DNA of 64,000 nucleotides from Ensifer aridi (GTDB lineage: Bacteria > Pseudomonadota > Alphaproteobacteria > Rhizobiales > Rhizobiaceae): contig NZ_LUAV01000037.1 in NCBI RefSeq assembly GCF_002078505.1, forward strand, positions 1 through 64,000, written 5' to 3'. Within the stretch, counting starts at the first letter, position 1. Each line of letters begins with the position of its first letter. The notes under the pieces are model-generated. The model made no database searches. It had not been told where the DNA came from and worked only from the letters and a program-made list of their open reading frames with translations. This document shows positions 15,992-23,968 of this stretch, one piece after another. A program made the translations under genes and the position numbers.

Positions 15992-17521
15992 ATGGGAGAC
16001 TATCTGTTGGGGCTCGACGCCGGCAACACCGTCATCAAGGCGGTGATCTTCGACCGGGAGGGCAATGAAATCGCTTCAGCCTCGGCCGAAGGCCACAGCC
16101 GCATGCCCTCCCCCGGTCATGTCGAGCGCGGCCTGGACGAGCTTTGGGAAAATGCGCGTCGAGTCATCCGTACCTGTGTCGATGAGGCGGGGATCGACGC
16201 AGGCGAAATCGCTGCAATCGGTTGCGCCGGCCATGGCAATGGCCTCTATGCGCTCGATCGCCATGGACGACCGCTTCTCGGCATCCAGTCGCTCGATACG
16301 CGGGCGGCGGCTCTAGTCGAGCAATGGCAGTCGGAAGGCGTCGGTGACCGCACCTATCCGATCGGAAGGCAGCGGCCATGGCCCTCGCAGACGCCGACCT
16401 TGCTCGCCTGGCTAAAACGGCACCGGCCGGAGATCTTCGAAAAGATCGGCACCGTCTTCCTCTGCAAGGACTTCATCGTCAACCGGCTGACGGGCGCACG
16501 CGTCAGCGATGTCTCGGACATGACCGGTTGCGGCCTGCTCGATGTCGCCGGCCGGCGCTACGATCGGGCGCTGATGGCGGCCTACGGCCTTGCCGATAGT
16601 ATGGACCTTCTGCCGCCGCTCCTCGAGAGCGCCGACATCGCCGGCCGCGTCACGGACGAGGGGGCCGCCGAAACAAGCCTTGCTGCCGGGACGCCGGTCG
16701 TCGGCGGCCTTTTCGACGTGGTAGCTTCGGCAATCGGCTCGGGCGTTACCCGCACCGGCGCGGCTTCCGTCATCGCCGGCACCTGGAGCATCAACCAGGT
16801 GATCATCGATCGCCCCGAGCTCGACGGACCGGTCTTCATGTCCTCCACGTTCGACCGCGACCGCTACATGGCGATCGAGTCGAGCGCGACCTCGGCCGCA
16901 AATCTCGAATGGCTAGTGCGCGAGTTCTTTTCCGAGCCGCGCTCCGACGGGCGGTCGCCCTTCGACCTCTGCTGCGAGCTGGCTTCGGCGTGCGCTCCGT
17001 CTTCCGACGATCCGCTCTACCACCCTTATCTCTATGGCGCGCAGCAGGATGGCAATGCCCGGGCTGGCTTCTACGGCATCGCCGGCTGGCACACCAAGGC
17101 CCACCTCGTCCGCGCCGTGCTTGAAGGCGTCGCCTTCGGTCATCGCCAGCACATCGAGACGATGCGGGCGGCGGGCGCGAGCTTCGACCAGGCGGTGCTC
17201 TCCGGCGGCGGGTCGCGCAGCCTCGTGTGGCCCCAGATCTTTGCCGACGTGCTCGGCGTCCCGGTCTCCGTCGCCCGCTCGCGCGAGACGGGTGCCTTGG
17301 GGGCGGCTGTGGCTGCCGGCACCGGGGTCGGCATCTTCGCCGACTTCGCCGAGGGAGCGACCGCAATGGTGAGAACCGAGCGGCACTACCGCCCGGATAC
17401 CGCGCTCGAAGCGCATTATGCCAGGCGATATGCCCTCTATCGGGAGATTGCCGATGTGATGGCACCAGTCTGGCGGCGGCTTTCCGCGTCGCAAACTCTG
17501 ACGACGGGAGCTGCAGCGTGA
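15992..17521 (+). CDS. FGGY-family carbohydrate kinase
   Basis: A 509-residue ATP-dependent sugar or polyol kinase. The first phosphate motif is LGLDAGNTVIKAVIFD, the substrate-side region includes GCAGHGNGLYALDRHG, and the second domain carries SVIAGTWSINQV and the adenosine motif VLSGGGSRSLVWPQIFADV. It resembles the LyxK/EryA end of the family more than glycerol or xylulose kinases, but specificity is uncertain. I chose ATG 15992, preceded by TTGGGAGGGG; a much longer upstream frame overlaps the aldolase gene and is not used. Its stop overlaps the next start (GTGA). The product is the likely inducer sensed by the SorC regulator. Confidence 0.9.
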   Translation: MGDYLLGLDAGNTVIKAVIFDREGNEIASASAEGHSRMPSPGHVERGLDELWENARRVIRTCVDEAGIDAGEIAAIGCAGHGNGLYALDRHGRPLLGIQSLDTRAAALVEQWQSEGVGDRTYPIGRQRPWPSQTPTLLAWLKRHRPEIFEKIGTVFLCKDFIVNRLTGARVSDVSDMTGCGLLDVAGRRYDRALMAAYGLADSMDLLPPLLESADIAGRVTDEGAAETSLAAGTPVVGGLFDVVASAIGSGVTRTGAASVIAGTWSINQVIIDRPELDGPVFMSSTFDRDRYMAIESSATSAANLEWLVREFFSEPRSDGRSPFDLCCELASACAPSSDDPLYHPYLYGAQQDGNARAGFYGIAGWHTKAHLVRAVLEGVAFGHRQHIETMRAAGASFDQAVLSGGGSRSLVWPQIFADVLGVPVSVARSRETGALGAAVAAGTGVGIFADFAEGATAMVRTERHYRPDTALEAHYARRYALYREIADVMAPVWRRLSASQTLTTGAAA

Positions 17522-19140
17522 ACGGGCGTGCGGACGACATTGCCGCCGATGCGGGCAGCTACGATTTCATTGTCGTCGGCGCGGGTTCCGCAGGCTGCGT
17601 CCTGGCGAACCGGCTTTCGGCCGATCCGAGAAACCGCGTCTTGCTGCTGGAGGCCGGCGGCAGCGATCGCTATCACTGGGTGCATGTACCGATCGGCTAT
17701 CTCTACTGCATGGGCAACCCGCGCACCGACTGGATGATGAGAACGGCTGCGGAGCCCGGCCTCAACGGCCGTGCCCTGCCCTACCCCCGCGGCAAAGTAC
17801 TCGGTGGCTGCTCCTCGATCAACGGCATGATCTACATGCGCGGCCAGGCGGCCGACTACGACGGTTGGCGCCAGGCGGGGAATACCGGCTGGGGCTGGGA
17901 CGATGTGCTGCCCTATTTCCTCAAGTCCGAGGACAATTACCGCGGCAAGTCTGCCATGCACGGCGCCAGCGGAGAATGGCGCGTCGAACGGCAGCGCCTG
18001 TCCTGGCCGATCCTCGATGCCTTCCGCGACGCGGCGCAAGAGCTCGGCATTCCGAAGGTGGACGATTTCAACACCGGCGACAACGAGGGGTCGGGATATT
18101 TCGAGGTGAATCAGCGTGGCGGTGTGCGTTGGAACACGACCAAGGCCTTCCTGCGCCCGGCGATGAAGCGACCCAATCTCCGGGTGCTGACGAGCGCGGA
18201 GACGGAGCGTCTCGCCTTCGACGGCCGGCAGCTGAAAGGCGTGCGCTTTCGCATGAATGGCCGGATGCACCTCGCAAGCGCCACGCGGGAGGTCATCCTC
18301 TCGGCCGGCGCGATCAACTCGCCGAAGATTCTGGAGCTGTCCGGGATCGGCAGGCCCGATGTCCTTTCGGCCGCCGGCATTGAGATAGCGCACGCCCTGC
18401 CAGGCGTCGGCGAAAATCTGCAGGATCACTTGCAGATCCGCACCGTCTTCCGGATCGATGGGGCGAAGACGCTCAACCAACTCTACCACAACATCTTCTC
18501 CCGGGCGGGAATGGGGCTCGAATATATCCTCAGACGCTCCGGCCCTTTGTCGATGGCGCCAAGCCAGCTCGGCATTTTTGCCAAGAGCGATCCGGCCGTC
18601 GCCACCGCCGACCTCGAATACCATGTCCAGCCGCTCAGCACCGATCGGCTGGGGGAGCCGCTGCACAAGTTTCCGGCCGTGACCGTCTCCGTCTGCAATC
18701 TTCGCCCCGAGAGCCGCGGGAGCGTGCACGTGGTGGACCAATCCCCCGCTGCCGCACCCGACATCCGCCCGAACTACCTGTCGACGGTCGGCGATCGGCT
18801 CCTCGCCGCCAAGGCGATCCGCCACGCCCGAAGCCTGATGGCCACCAACTCGATCGCGAGATTCCGACCGACGGAAATGTTGCCGGGGGTGGAGTTCCAG
18901 ACAGACGAGGAACTGATCCGTCGGGCCGGCGATATCGCCACCACCATCTTCCATCCGGTCGGCACCTGCAAGATGGGCGGGGATCCGCTGGCCGTGGTCG
19001 ATTCCTCGCTCAAGGTACACGGGCTTGGCGGCCTGCGTGTCGTCGATGCCTCGATCATGCCGGCTATTGTCTCCGGCAACACCAACTCTCCGGTCATCAT
19101 GATCGCTGAAAAGGCCGCAGAGATTATTCTTCAGCAATGA
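17518..19140 (+). CDS. GMC-family FAD oxidoreductase (choline dehydrogenase-like)
   Basis: A 540-residue glucose-methanol-choline oxidoreductase. The FAD motif is VVGAGSAGCVLANRLS near the N-terminus; GMC signature 1 appears as GKVLGGCSSINGMIYMRG and signature 2 as SAGAINSPKILELSGIG. The catalytic His is in HPVGTCKMG, with SGNTNSPVIMIAEKAA at the C-terminus. There is no obvious signal peptide, so the enzyme is probably cytoplasmic or membrane-associated. It starts at GTG 17518, overlapping the kinase stop, and ends the operon. It likely oxidises an alcohol group of the imported compound or a side product. The open frame upstream of 17518 belongs to the kinase region. Confidence 0.9.
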   Translation: MNGRADDIAADAGSYDFIVVGAGSAGCVLANRLSADPRNRVLLLEAGGSDRYHWVHVPIGYLYCMGNPRTDWMMRTAAEPGLNGRALPYPRGKVLGGCSSINGMIYMRGQAADYDGWRQAGNTGWGWDDVLPYFLKSEDNYRGKSAMHGASGEWRVERQRLSWPILDAFRDAAQELGIPKVDDFNTGDNEGSGYFEVNQRGGVRWNTTKAFLRPAMKRPNLRVLTSAETERLAFDGRQLKGVRFRMNGRMHLASATREVILSAGAINSPKILELSGIGRPDVLSAAGIEIAHALPGVGENLQDHLQIRTVFRIDGAKTLNQLYHNIFSRAGMGLEYILRRSGPLSMAPSQLGIFAKSDPAVATADLEYHVQPLSTDRLGEPLHKFPAVTVSVCNLRPESRGSVHVVDQSPAAAPDIRPNYLSTVGDRLLAAKAIRHARSLMATNSIARFRPTEMLPGVEFQTDEELIRRAGDIATTIFHPVGTCKMGGDPLAVVDSSLKVHGLGGLRVVDASIMPAIVSGNTNSPVIMIAEKAAEIILQQ

Positions 19141-19250
19141 AGGCGACATCGGGCGTGTCGCAGGCGCCAAACGCACACGCGCCAGGAGCTAACACTGAAG
19201 CGCCTCGAATATGCCGTTCCACATCGGATATACGGAGGGGCGCCAGATAC

Positions 19251-19346
19251 GGCGCGCGCGTCTTATCAGACGCGCAAGGGTCGCTGCAGCACTTTGATTG
19301 CTGTATGTTTCATCCTTAAGTCGGTCGCGATTTAAGGGAGCATGCA
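19251..19346 (-). repeat. RIME-like palindromic repeat, copy B (reverse orientation)
   Basis: GCGCGTCTTATCAGACGCGC at about 19256-19275, then AAGGGTCGCTGCAGCAC, then ATGTTTCATCCTTAAG and the inner stem TCGGTCGCGA, ending GGGAGCATGC. This is the reverse-orientation form of the repeat at 6414 and 28272. It lies downstream of the GMC oxidoreductase gene and may help end the 11-kb operon transcript. Confidence 0.75.
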
Positions 19347-19400
19347 GTAGCCGCCCTGCCCTCACGGTTGGAGGGAAATGAAGATGACCTGGAGCAAGCG

Positions 19401-19667
19401 ATGTGCCGAAACATAAAACCCTTGTTCAATTTCGATCCGCCGGCAACGGACGAGGAAATCCATGACGCCGCGCTGCAGTTCGTGCGAAAGCTGAGCGGAA
19501 CGACCAGGCCGTCGAAGCGCAACGAGGCGGCATTCGAGCGCGCCGTGAGTTCGATTGCGGCATGCGCTCGCGAACTGCTCGATTCGCTCGAGACCGCGCA
19601 ACCGCCACGCAACCGCGAGGAAGAAGCCGCAAAAGCGCGCGCGAGATCGGCGACCCGGTTCGCGTGA
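19401..19667 (+). CDS. DUF2277-family small protein
   Basis: An 88-residue protein beginning MCRNIKPLFNFDPPATDEE, which I recognise as the DUF2277 family, common in proteobacteria and actinobacteria and of unknown function. The body is helical (IHDAALQFVRKLSG) and the C-terminus is charged. I chose ATG 19401 because the family starts at MCRNIK; the ATG at 19368 would add eleven unrelated residues. The neighbours give no functional hint. Confidence 0.85.
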   Translation: MCRNIKPLFNFDPPATDEEIHDAALQFVRKLSGTTRPSKRNEAAFERAVSSIAACARELLDSLETAQPPRNREEEAAKARARSATRFA

Positions 19668-19788
19668 ACGTACCTGCAGTCGGGCCATTGCAAGCTGGGT
19701 TCCTGGAGCGTCGCCGACTGGGGAACAGCCAGTGTCGACGCTCGTTCCCATGTTACCCAGCGACCACATGCCTTTGGGTCGAGCTGTT

Positions 19789-20331
19789 ATGACCGATCGG
19801 ATGACGTTCCCATCAGAGGATGCGGCCTTCACCTATTTCGATAGTCTTCAACCGGTGTCCGTCGAGGAATTGATCGGCCTCTGGAAAGGAAGCGAAGTAC
19901 CTAGTGGGCACCCGTTCGATGGAGTGCTGGAAAATCTGGAATGGTACGGAAAGCGTTTCCGCGCCGACATGCGCGCCGATGCCCTCTTGTTCAAGAAGAG
20001 TGTTAACCGCCTGGTGCCGATCGATCCCTCTGCAATTCCCCTCAATCTCGCTTTCCGTTTCCATCGACTGGGTCGTACGAAGGCCGCCAGAAATCTGTTC
20101 TCCCATCTGCTGAAGCACCTGCGTGCGAGAGGTCCGGTCGCTTCGATACGAACGATGGGCTTCCGCGGCAAGGTCAGCGCGGCGATGGTTTACGATAGCA
20201 AGCCGATCATCGATCATTTCAGAAGGATCGATGCCGAGAGGGTGCTTGGGGTTATGACCATACAAGGACACCACGGGCATTTCTTCTTTCAGCTCGAGCG
20301 CGTGAAGGAGCCTCGCCTCTCATATCTCTAA
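19789..20331 (+). CDS. GXWXG/DUF4334-domain protein
   Basis: A 180-residue cytoplasmic protein. The N-terminal part has LIGLWKGSEVPSGHPFDGVL, the GXWXG motif that names the domain, and the rest (RTMGFRGKVSAAMVYDSKPIID, VLGVMTIQGH) fits DUF4334. The role is unknown; structural relatives bind small hydrophobic ligands. I chose ATG 19789 (MTDRMTF). ATGs at 19750, 19768 and 19801 are also in frame, and no upstream ribosome site is strong. Confidence 0.8.
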   Translation: MTDRMTFPSEDAAFTYFDSLQPVSVEELIGLWKGSEVPSGHPFDGVLENLEWYGKRFRADMRADALLFKKSVNRLVPIDPSAIPLNLAFRFHRLGRTKAARNLFSHLLKHLRARGPVASIRTMGFRGKVSAAMVYDSKPIIDHFRRIDAERVLGVMTIQGHHGHFFFQLERVKEPRLSYL

Positions 20332-20593
20332 AGTACCGTCTGGCGGGTGTGACTTCGTGGCTCGGCAATCGCGAGTCTGGCGGGGTTTGCAACAACTCAC
20401 GACCGGAAGATTTGCGTCGAGCGTAAGCCTGCAACTACCCCCGGCAACCATAAGTGCGGACATGAAGGCCATCGCCGCAAGCACGGCGGGCAACAGGGAA
20501 CAAGAGCGGCTTTCTGGCAATTGTGCAGAATGACATCGTGCTTGCCGTTTTGAACGCGGGCCGGTCGGATTCCATCGAGCCAGGAGCTTAACG
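20332..20593. other. Intergenic region, nothing recognised
   Basis: About 260 bases between the GXWXG protein gene and the glycosyltransferase gene. I see no gene, palindrome or T-rich terminator that I would defend. It presumably holds the promoter of the glycosyltransferase gene. Confidence 0.45.
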
Positions 20594-21685
20594 ATGAAAA
20601 TTGCGCAGATCGCCCCCCTTGCAGAGCGGGTCCCGCCAAAGCTTTACGGAGGAACTGAGCGAATTGTTTCCTACCTCACCGAAGAACTCGTGAGGCTGGG
20701 CCACGACGTGACCCTCTTTGCCAGCGGCGATTCGCTCACCACGGCCAAACTGGTGCCCTGTTCCGATGTGGCACTGAGGCTCAACCCGGAGGTCCTTGAC
20801 TTCCTTCCTTATCACGTCGCAATGGTAGAAGAGGTCCGCAGTCGCGCGGACGAGTTCGACGTACTGCATTTTCACATCGAGTTTCTGCACTTTCCGTTGA
20901 TCAGGGATTTTGCGGACCGCACTGTAACGACACTGCATGCGCGGCTCGATCTGCCCGATCTCCAGCCCTTCTATCGTGCCTTCCCGGATATCCCGGTGGT
21001 GTCCATTTCGGAGAACCAGCGGTTGCCGATGCCTCCGGTCAATTGGCGAGGCACCGTTCATCATGGCCTCGATCCGAACGTGCTGCCGTTCACGCAAACG
21101 CCCAGCGGAAACTATTTGGCGTTCCTGGGGCGCATTTCGCCGGAAAAAGGTCCGGACCGAGCGATCGAGATCGCCGCGCGAGCCGGCATGCCCCTCAAGA
21201 TCGCCGCAAAGGTGGACGCTCAAGACCGCGACTATTGGGAGGCGGTCGTCGAACCCCTCGTCGCACGCCATTCGAACGTCGAGTTCATCGGTGAAATCGA
21301 TGAATCTCAAAAGGCGGACTTCCTCGGTAACGCCGCAACACTGCTGTTCCCGATAGACTGGCCGGAACCATTCGGCCTCGTCATGATCGAAGCAATGGCC
21401 TGCGGCACCCCGGTGCTCGCCTTTCGCTACGGTTCCGCGCCCGAAGTCATCGAGGACGGTGTCTCGGGTATCCTGGTCGATACGCTGGAAGAAGCCGTCG
21501 AAAGCCTCGGGCGGACGCTGGAGCTCGACCGACAGAAGGTGCGCCAGAGCTTCGACAGGCGCTTCACCGCCGAGCGGATGACACGCGACTACCTCGAGAT
21601 CTACAAAAATCTCCCGGGTGCTCACAAGCACGCCACCTCGGCTCACTCGGAGGAGCGAAAGAGAGTTGGCCTCGAAGCTGCGTAA
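20594..21685 (+). CDS. GT4-family glycosyltransferase
   Basis: A 363-residue GT-B fold glycosyltransferase. The N-terminus shows LAERVPPKLYGGTERIVSYL, the acceptor-side glycine loop of GT4 enzymes. The C-terminal donor domain has FLGRISPEKGPDRAIEIA and the EX7E-type motif EPFGLVMIEAMACGTPVLAF. No membrane segment is visible, so it is cytoplasmic or peripheral. The ribosome site AGGAG precedes ATG 20594. The ExoD-like gene follows at once, suggesting a link to envelope or exopolysaccharide work, though the donor and acceptor are unknown. Confidence 0.9.
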   Translation: MKIAQIAPLAERVPPKLYGGTERIVSYLTEELVRLGHDVTLFASGDSLTTAKLVPCSDVALRLNPEVLDFLPYHVAMVEEVRSRADEFDVLHFHIEFLHFPLIRDFADRTVTTLHARLDLPDLQPFYRAFPDIPVVSISENQRLPMPPVNWRGTVHHGLDPNVLPFTQTPSGNYLAFLGRISPEKGPDRAIEIAARAGMPLKIAAKVDAQDRDYWEAVVEPLVARHSNVEFIGEIDESQKADFLGNAATLLFPIDWPEPFGLVMIEAMACGTPVLAFRYGSAPEVIEDGVSGILVDTLEEAVESLGRTLELDRQKVRQSFDRRFTAERMTRDYLEIYKNLPGAHKHATSAHSEERKRVGLEAA

Positions 21686-21695
21686 GGGAGAGGAA

Positions 21696-22310
21696 TTGAA
21701 CCGAGAGGGCGCGACCCGACCGACAGTGAATGACGGGCGATCCATCGGCGCGCTTGCGGACGCGTTGCTCACCGGTCCGGCGCGGCAAGCGCGGCTTTCC
21801 CTTGGGGAATTGCTCCGCCTCATAGGCGACCGGAGTTTTGGCGCCGTACTGGTACTGGCTGCCGGTACGAATTTGTCCCCCGCGGGAATGGTCCCGACGG
21901 TTTCGACAGTGCTCGCCGGTGTGGTTGCTTTCACTTCTTTGCAGATTGTTGCCGGGCTGCAGCATATTTGGTTGCCGCGCTTCCTCCGCCAGAAAACCGT
22001 ATCCCGGCGAATCGTAGAGTCCACAGGCCGGACGATGAAAACATGGTCCTCCTGGCTGGACCCCTGGTTGACGCGCGGGCTGCATCCGCTTGCCCGCAAG
22101 CCCTTTGATCGAGTTGCTGCCCTCATTTGCATCTTGCTCTCGCTGACCGTCCCGTTTCTGGAATTCTTTCCCTGGGTGACCAACGTGCCCATGACGATCA
22201 TTGCTATCTTCGGGCTCGGACTGCTGGTCAGGAACGGACTTCTGATGGGCGTTGGTTTCGCTGCCAGCCTCATCCTTGCTTATTTCGTCTACCGGCTGCT
22301 CTCGTCGTAA
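21696..22310 (+). CDS. exoD: ExoD-family exopolysaccharide synthesis protein
   Basis: A membrane protein of about 204 residues of the ExoD family (PF06055). The hallmark stretch LSLGELLRLIGDRSFGAVLVL is followed by several hydrophobic segments, including TVSTVLAGVVAFTSLQIVAG and the C-terminal GVGFAASLILAYFVYRLL. ExoD of S. meliloti is needed for effective nodule invasion and alkaline tolerance; this copy may be an orthologue or a paralogue. The start is uncertain: TTG 21696 has AAGGGAG five bases upstream, while GTG 21618 and TTG 21666 are in frame but overlap the glycosyltransferase gene. Confidence 0.75.
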   Translation: MNREGATRPTVNDGRSIGALADALLTGPARQARLSLGELLRLIGDRSFGAVLVLAAGTNLSPAGMVPTVSTVLAGVVAFTSLQIVAGLQHIWLPRFLRQKTVSRRIVESTGRTMKTWSSWLDPWLTRGLHPLARKPFDRVAALICILLSLTVPFLEFFPWVTNVPMTIIAIFGLGLLVRNGLLMGVGFAASLILAYFVYRLLSS

Positions 22311-22505
22311 TGCGAGCAGCCGCCGCGAACACCTCTTGATTCGCCATATCCGGTGTTGCCACTTAGTCGTTGTCAAAACATCATATTCTCGTCTCGTTAG
22401 TGAAAACGGAGTATGAATTAGAGTCGCCATGTCCGGGAACGTCCAGGAGTTCGTAGCGTTTTTGCAGACGAGCTGGTTTCCCGAAGCTAGACCTGGAGTT
22501 GAGCC

Positions 22506-22718
22506 ATGGAACTCACGAATGCGCGTAGACTTGCGAGCGAGTATCTGCGACTCGGCGGCCATCGCCGTGTGGTCATCGACGATAACCAGACATCGATAAG
22601 AAGTTGGGAAGAGGAACCCGCTGAGGCGGAAGCGTTCTGGAAGCAGAACGTCGAAACCCTGGCCCCCGAAAGGCAGCGCGAAGTGGAGCTTTTCCTTCCG
22701 ACAATCAATCGCGCCTGA
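22506..22718 (+). CDS. Hypothetical 70-residue protein
   Basis: A small acidic protein (MELTNARRLASEYLRLGGHRR...) that I do not recognise. ATG 22506 has GGAG seven bases upstream, and the composition (Trp-Glu-rich middle, SWEEEPAEAEAFWKQNV) looks protein-like rather than random. It stands alone between the ExoD-like gene and the ytf operon. Confidence 0.6.
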   Translation: MELTNARRLASEYLRLGGHRRVVIDDNQTSIRSWEEEPAEAEAFWKQNVETLAPERQREVELFLPTINRA

Positions 22719-22910
22719 GTCGCTGGTAATGCACCGCCTGCGCCGGCAGGCGAGCTCGCCTCGCCGGCTGGAAATGCAGCCTTGGGCCTACAGCCTGTGG
22801 GTGAATTCAAGGATACAGCACGGCGACATCAAATGTGAGTTTACAAAAGTAATATAATATGATTTTTTCTCACTGGCTGCATGGAGTGCAGCGTTCTTTG
22901 GGAGGAAATC

Positions 22911-23873
22911 ATGAAATTTCGCAAAGCACTCGCGAGTGCCACGATCCTTGCCGCCTGCATGTTCGGTAGCGCCTCGGCCGCGGAACTGGTTGTCGGCTTT
23001 TCCCAGATCGGATCGGAGTCCGGCTGGCGCGCGGCGGAGACGACACTGACGAAACAGCAGGCCGAGCAGCGCGGCATCGACCTCAAGTTCGCCGATGCGC
23101 AGCAGAAGCAGGAAAACCAGATCAAGGCGATCCGCTCCTTCATCGCCCAGGGCGTGAACGCGATCCTGCTCGCGCCCGTCGTCGCCACCGGCTGGGACGA
23201 GGTGCTGCAGGAAGCCAAGGACGCGGAAATCCCCGTCATCCTGCTCGACCGCACCGTCGACGCCTCGAAGGATCTCTATCTGACTGCGGTGACCTCCGAC
23301 CTCGTCCATGAAGGCAATGTGGCCGGCAAGTGGCTGGTCGACACCGTCGCCGGCAAGCCTTGCAACGTCGTCGAGCTTCAGGGCACGACAGGCTCCTCGC
23401 CCGCCATCGACCGCAAGAAGGGCTTCGAAGCGGCGCTCGCTGGCAAGGATAACCTGAAGATCATCCGCAGCCAGACCGGTGACTTCACCCGCACAAAGGG
23501 CAAGGAAGTCATGGAAAGCTTCCTGAAGGCCGAGGATGGCGGCAAGAACATCTGCGCGCTCTACGCCCACAACGACGACATGGCCGTGGGCGCCATCCAG
23601 GCAATCAAGGAAGCCGGCCTGAAGCCGGGCAAAGACATCCTGGTCGTCTCGATCGACGCGGTTCCGGATATCTTCCAGGCGATGGCGGCCGGCGAGGCCA
23701 ACGCGACCGTCGAGCTCACGCCGAACATGGCGGGCCCGGCCTTCGATGCGCTTGCTGCCTATCTCAAGGATGGCAAGGAGCCGCCGAAGTGGATCCAGAC
23801 GGAATCGAAGCTCTACACGCAGGCTGACGATCCGATGAAGGTCTACGAGGAAAAGAAGGGCCTCGGTTACTGA
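22911..23873 (+). CDS. ytfQ: Galactofuranose-type sugar-binding protein (YtfQ-like)
   Basis: A 320-residue periplasmic binding protein with a signal peptide ending GSASA. The mature start LVVGFSQIGSESGWRAAET and the segments QKQENQIKAIRSFIAQGV, IRSQTGDFTRTKGKEVMES and VELTPNMAGPAFDAL match E. coli YtfQ closely from memory. YtfQ binds galactofuranose and galactopyranose. I chose ATG 22911, with GGGAGGAA upstream. It heads a ytfQ-ytfR-ytfT-yjfF-type operon; AT-rich DNA just upstream (about 22840-22866) is the probable promoter. A strong hairpin separates it from the ATPase gene. Confidence 0.92.
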   Translation: MKFRKALASATILAACMFGSASAAELVVGFSQIGSESGWRAAETTLTKQQAEQRGIDLKFADAQQKQENQIKAIRSFIAQGVNAILLAPVVATGWDEVLQEAKDAEIPVILLDRTVDASKDLYLTAVTSDLVHEGNVAGKWLVDTVAGKPCNVVELQGTTGSSPAIDRKKGFEAALAGKDNLKIIRSQTGDFTRTKGKEVMESFLKAEDGGKNICALYAHNDDMAVGAIQAIKEAGLKPGKDILVVSIDAVPDIFQAMAAGEANATVELTPNMAGPAFDALAAYLKDGKEPPKWIQTESKLYTQADDPMKVYEEKKGLGY

Positions 23874-23883
23874 TCTCGCTTGC

Positions 23884-23910
23884 GGCCCGCGCCCATCGAC
23901 GGCGCGGGCC
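23884..23910. terminator. Intercistronic stem-loop after the ytfQ-like gene
   Basis: GGCCCGCGCC (23884-23893) and GGCGCGGGCC (23901-23910) form a perfect 10-base stem with a 7-base loop and no T-run, in the gap between the binding-protein and ATPase genes. The position is the same as the hairpin at 8679-8710. Confidence 0.6.
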
Positions 23911-23968
23911 GTCCCCTGCCCCGGGCACCCGTCTCCGCCGAGCGGGTGGCATTTCTGAGACGGTATCC

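Noticed and set aside
7641..19140. Naming the operon as an AI-2 (lsr) system
   Set aside because: The binding protein lacks the LsrB ligand pattern as I recall it, there is one permease instead of two, LsrG is absent and three oxidoreductases are added.
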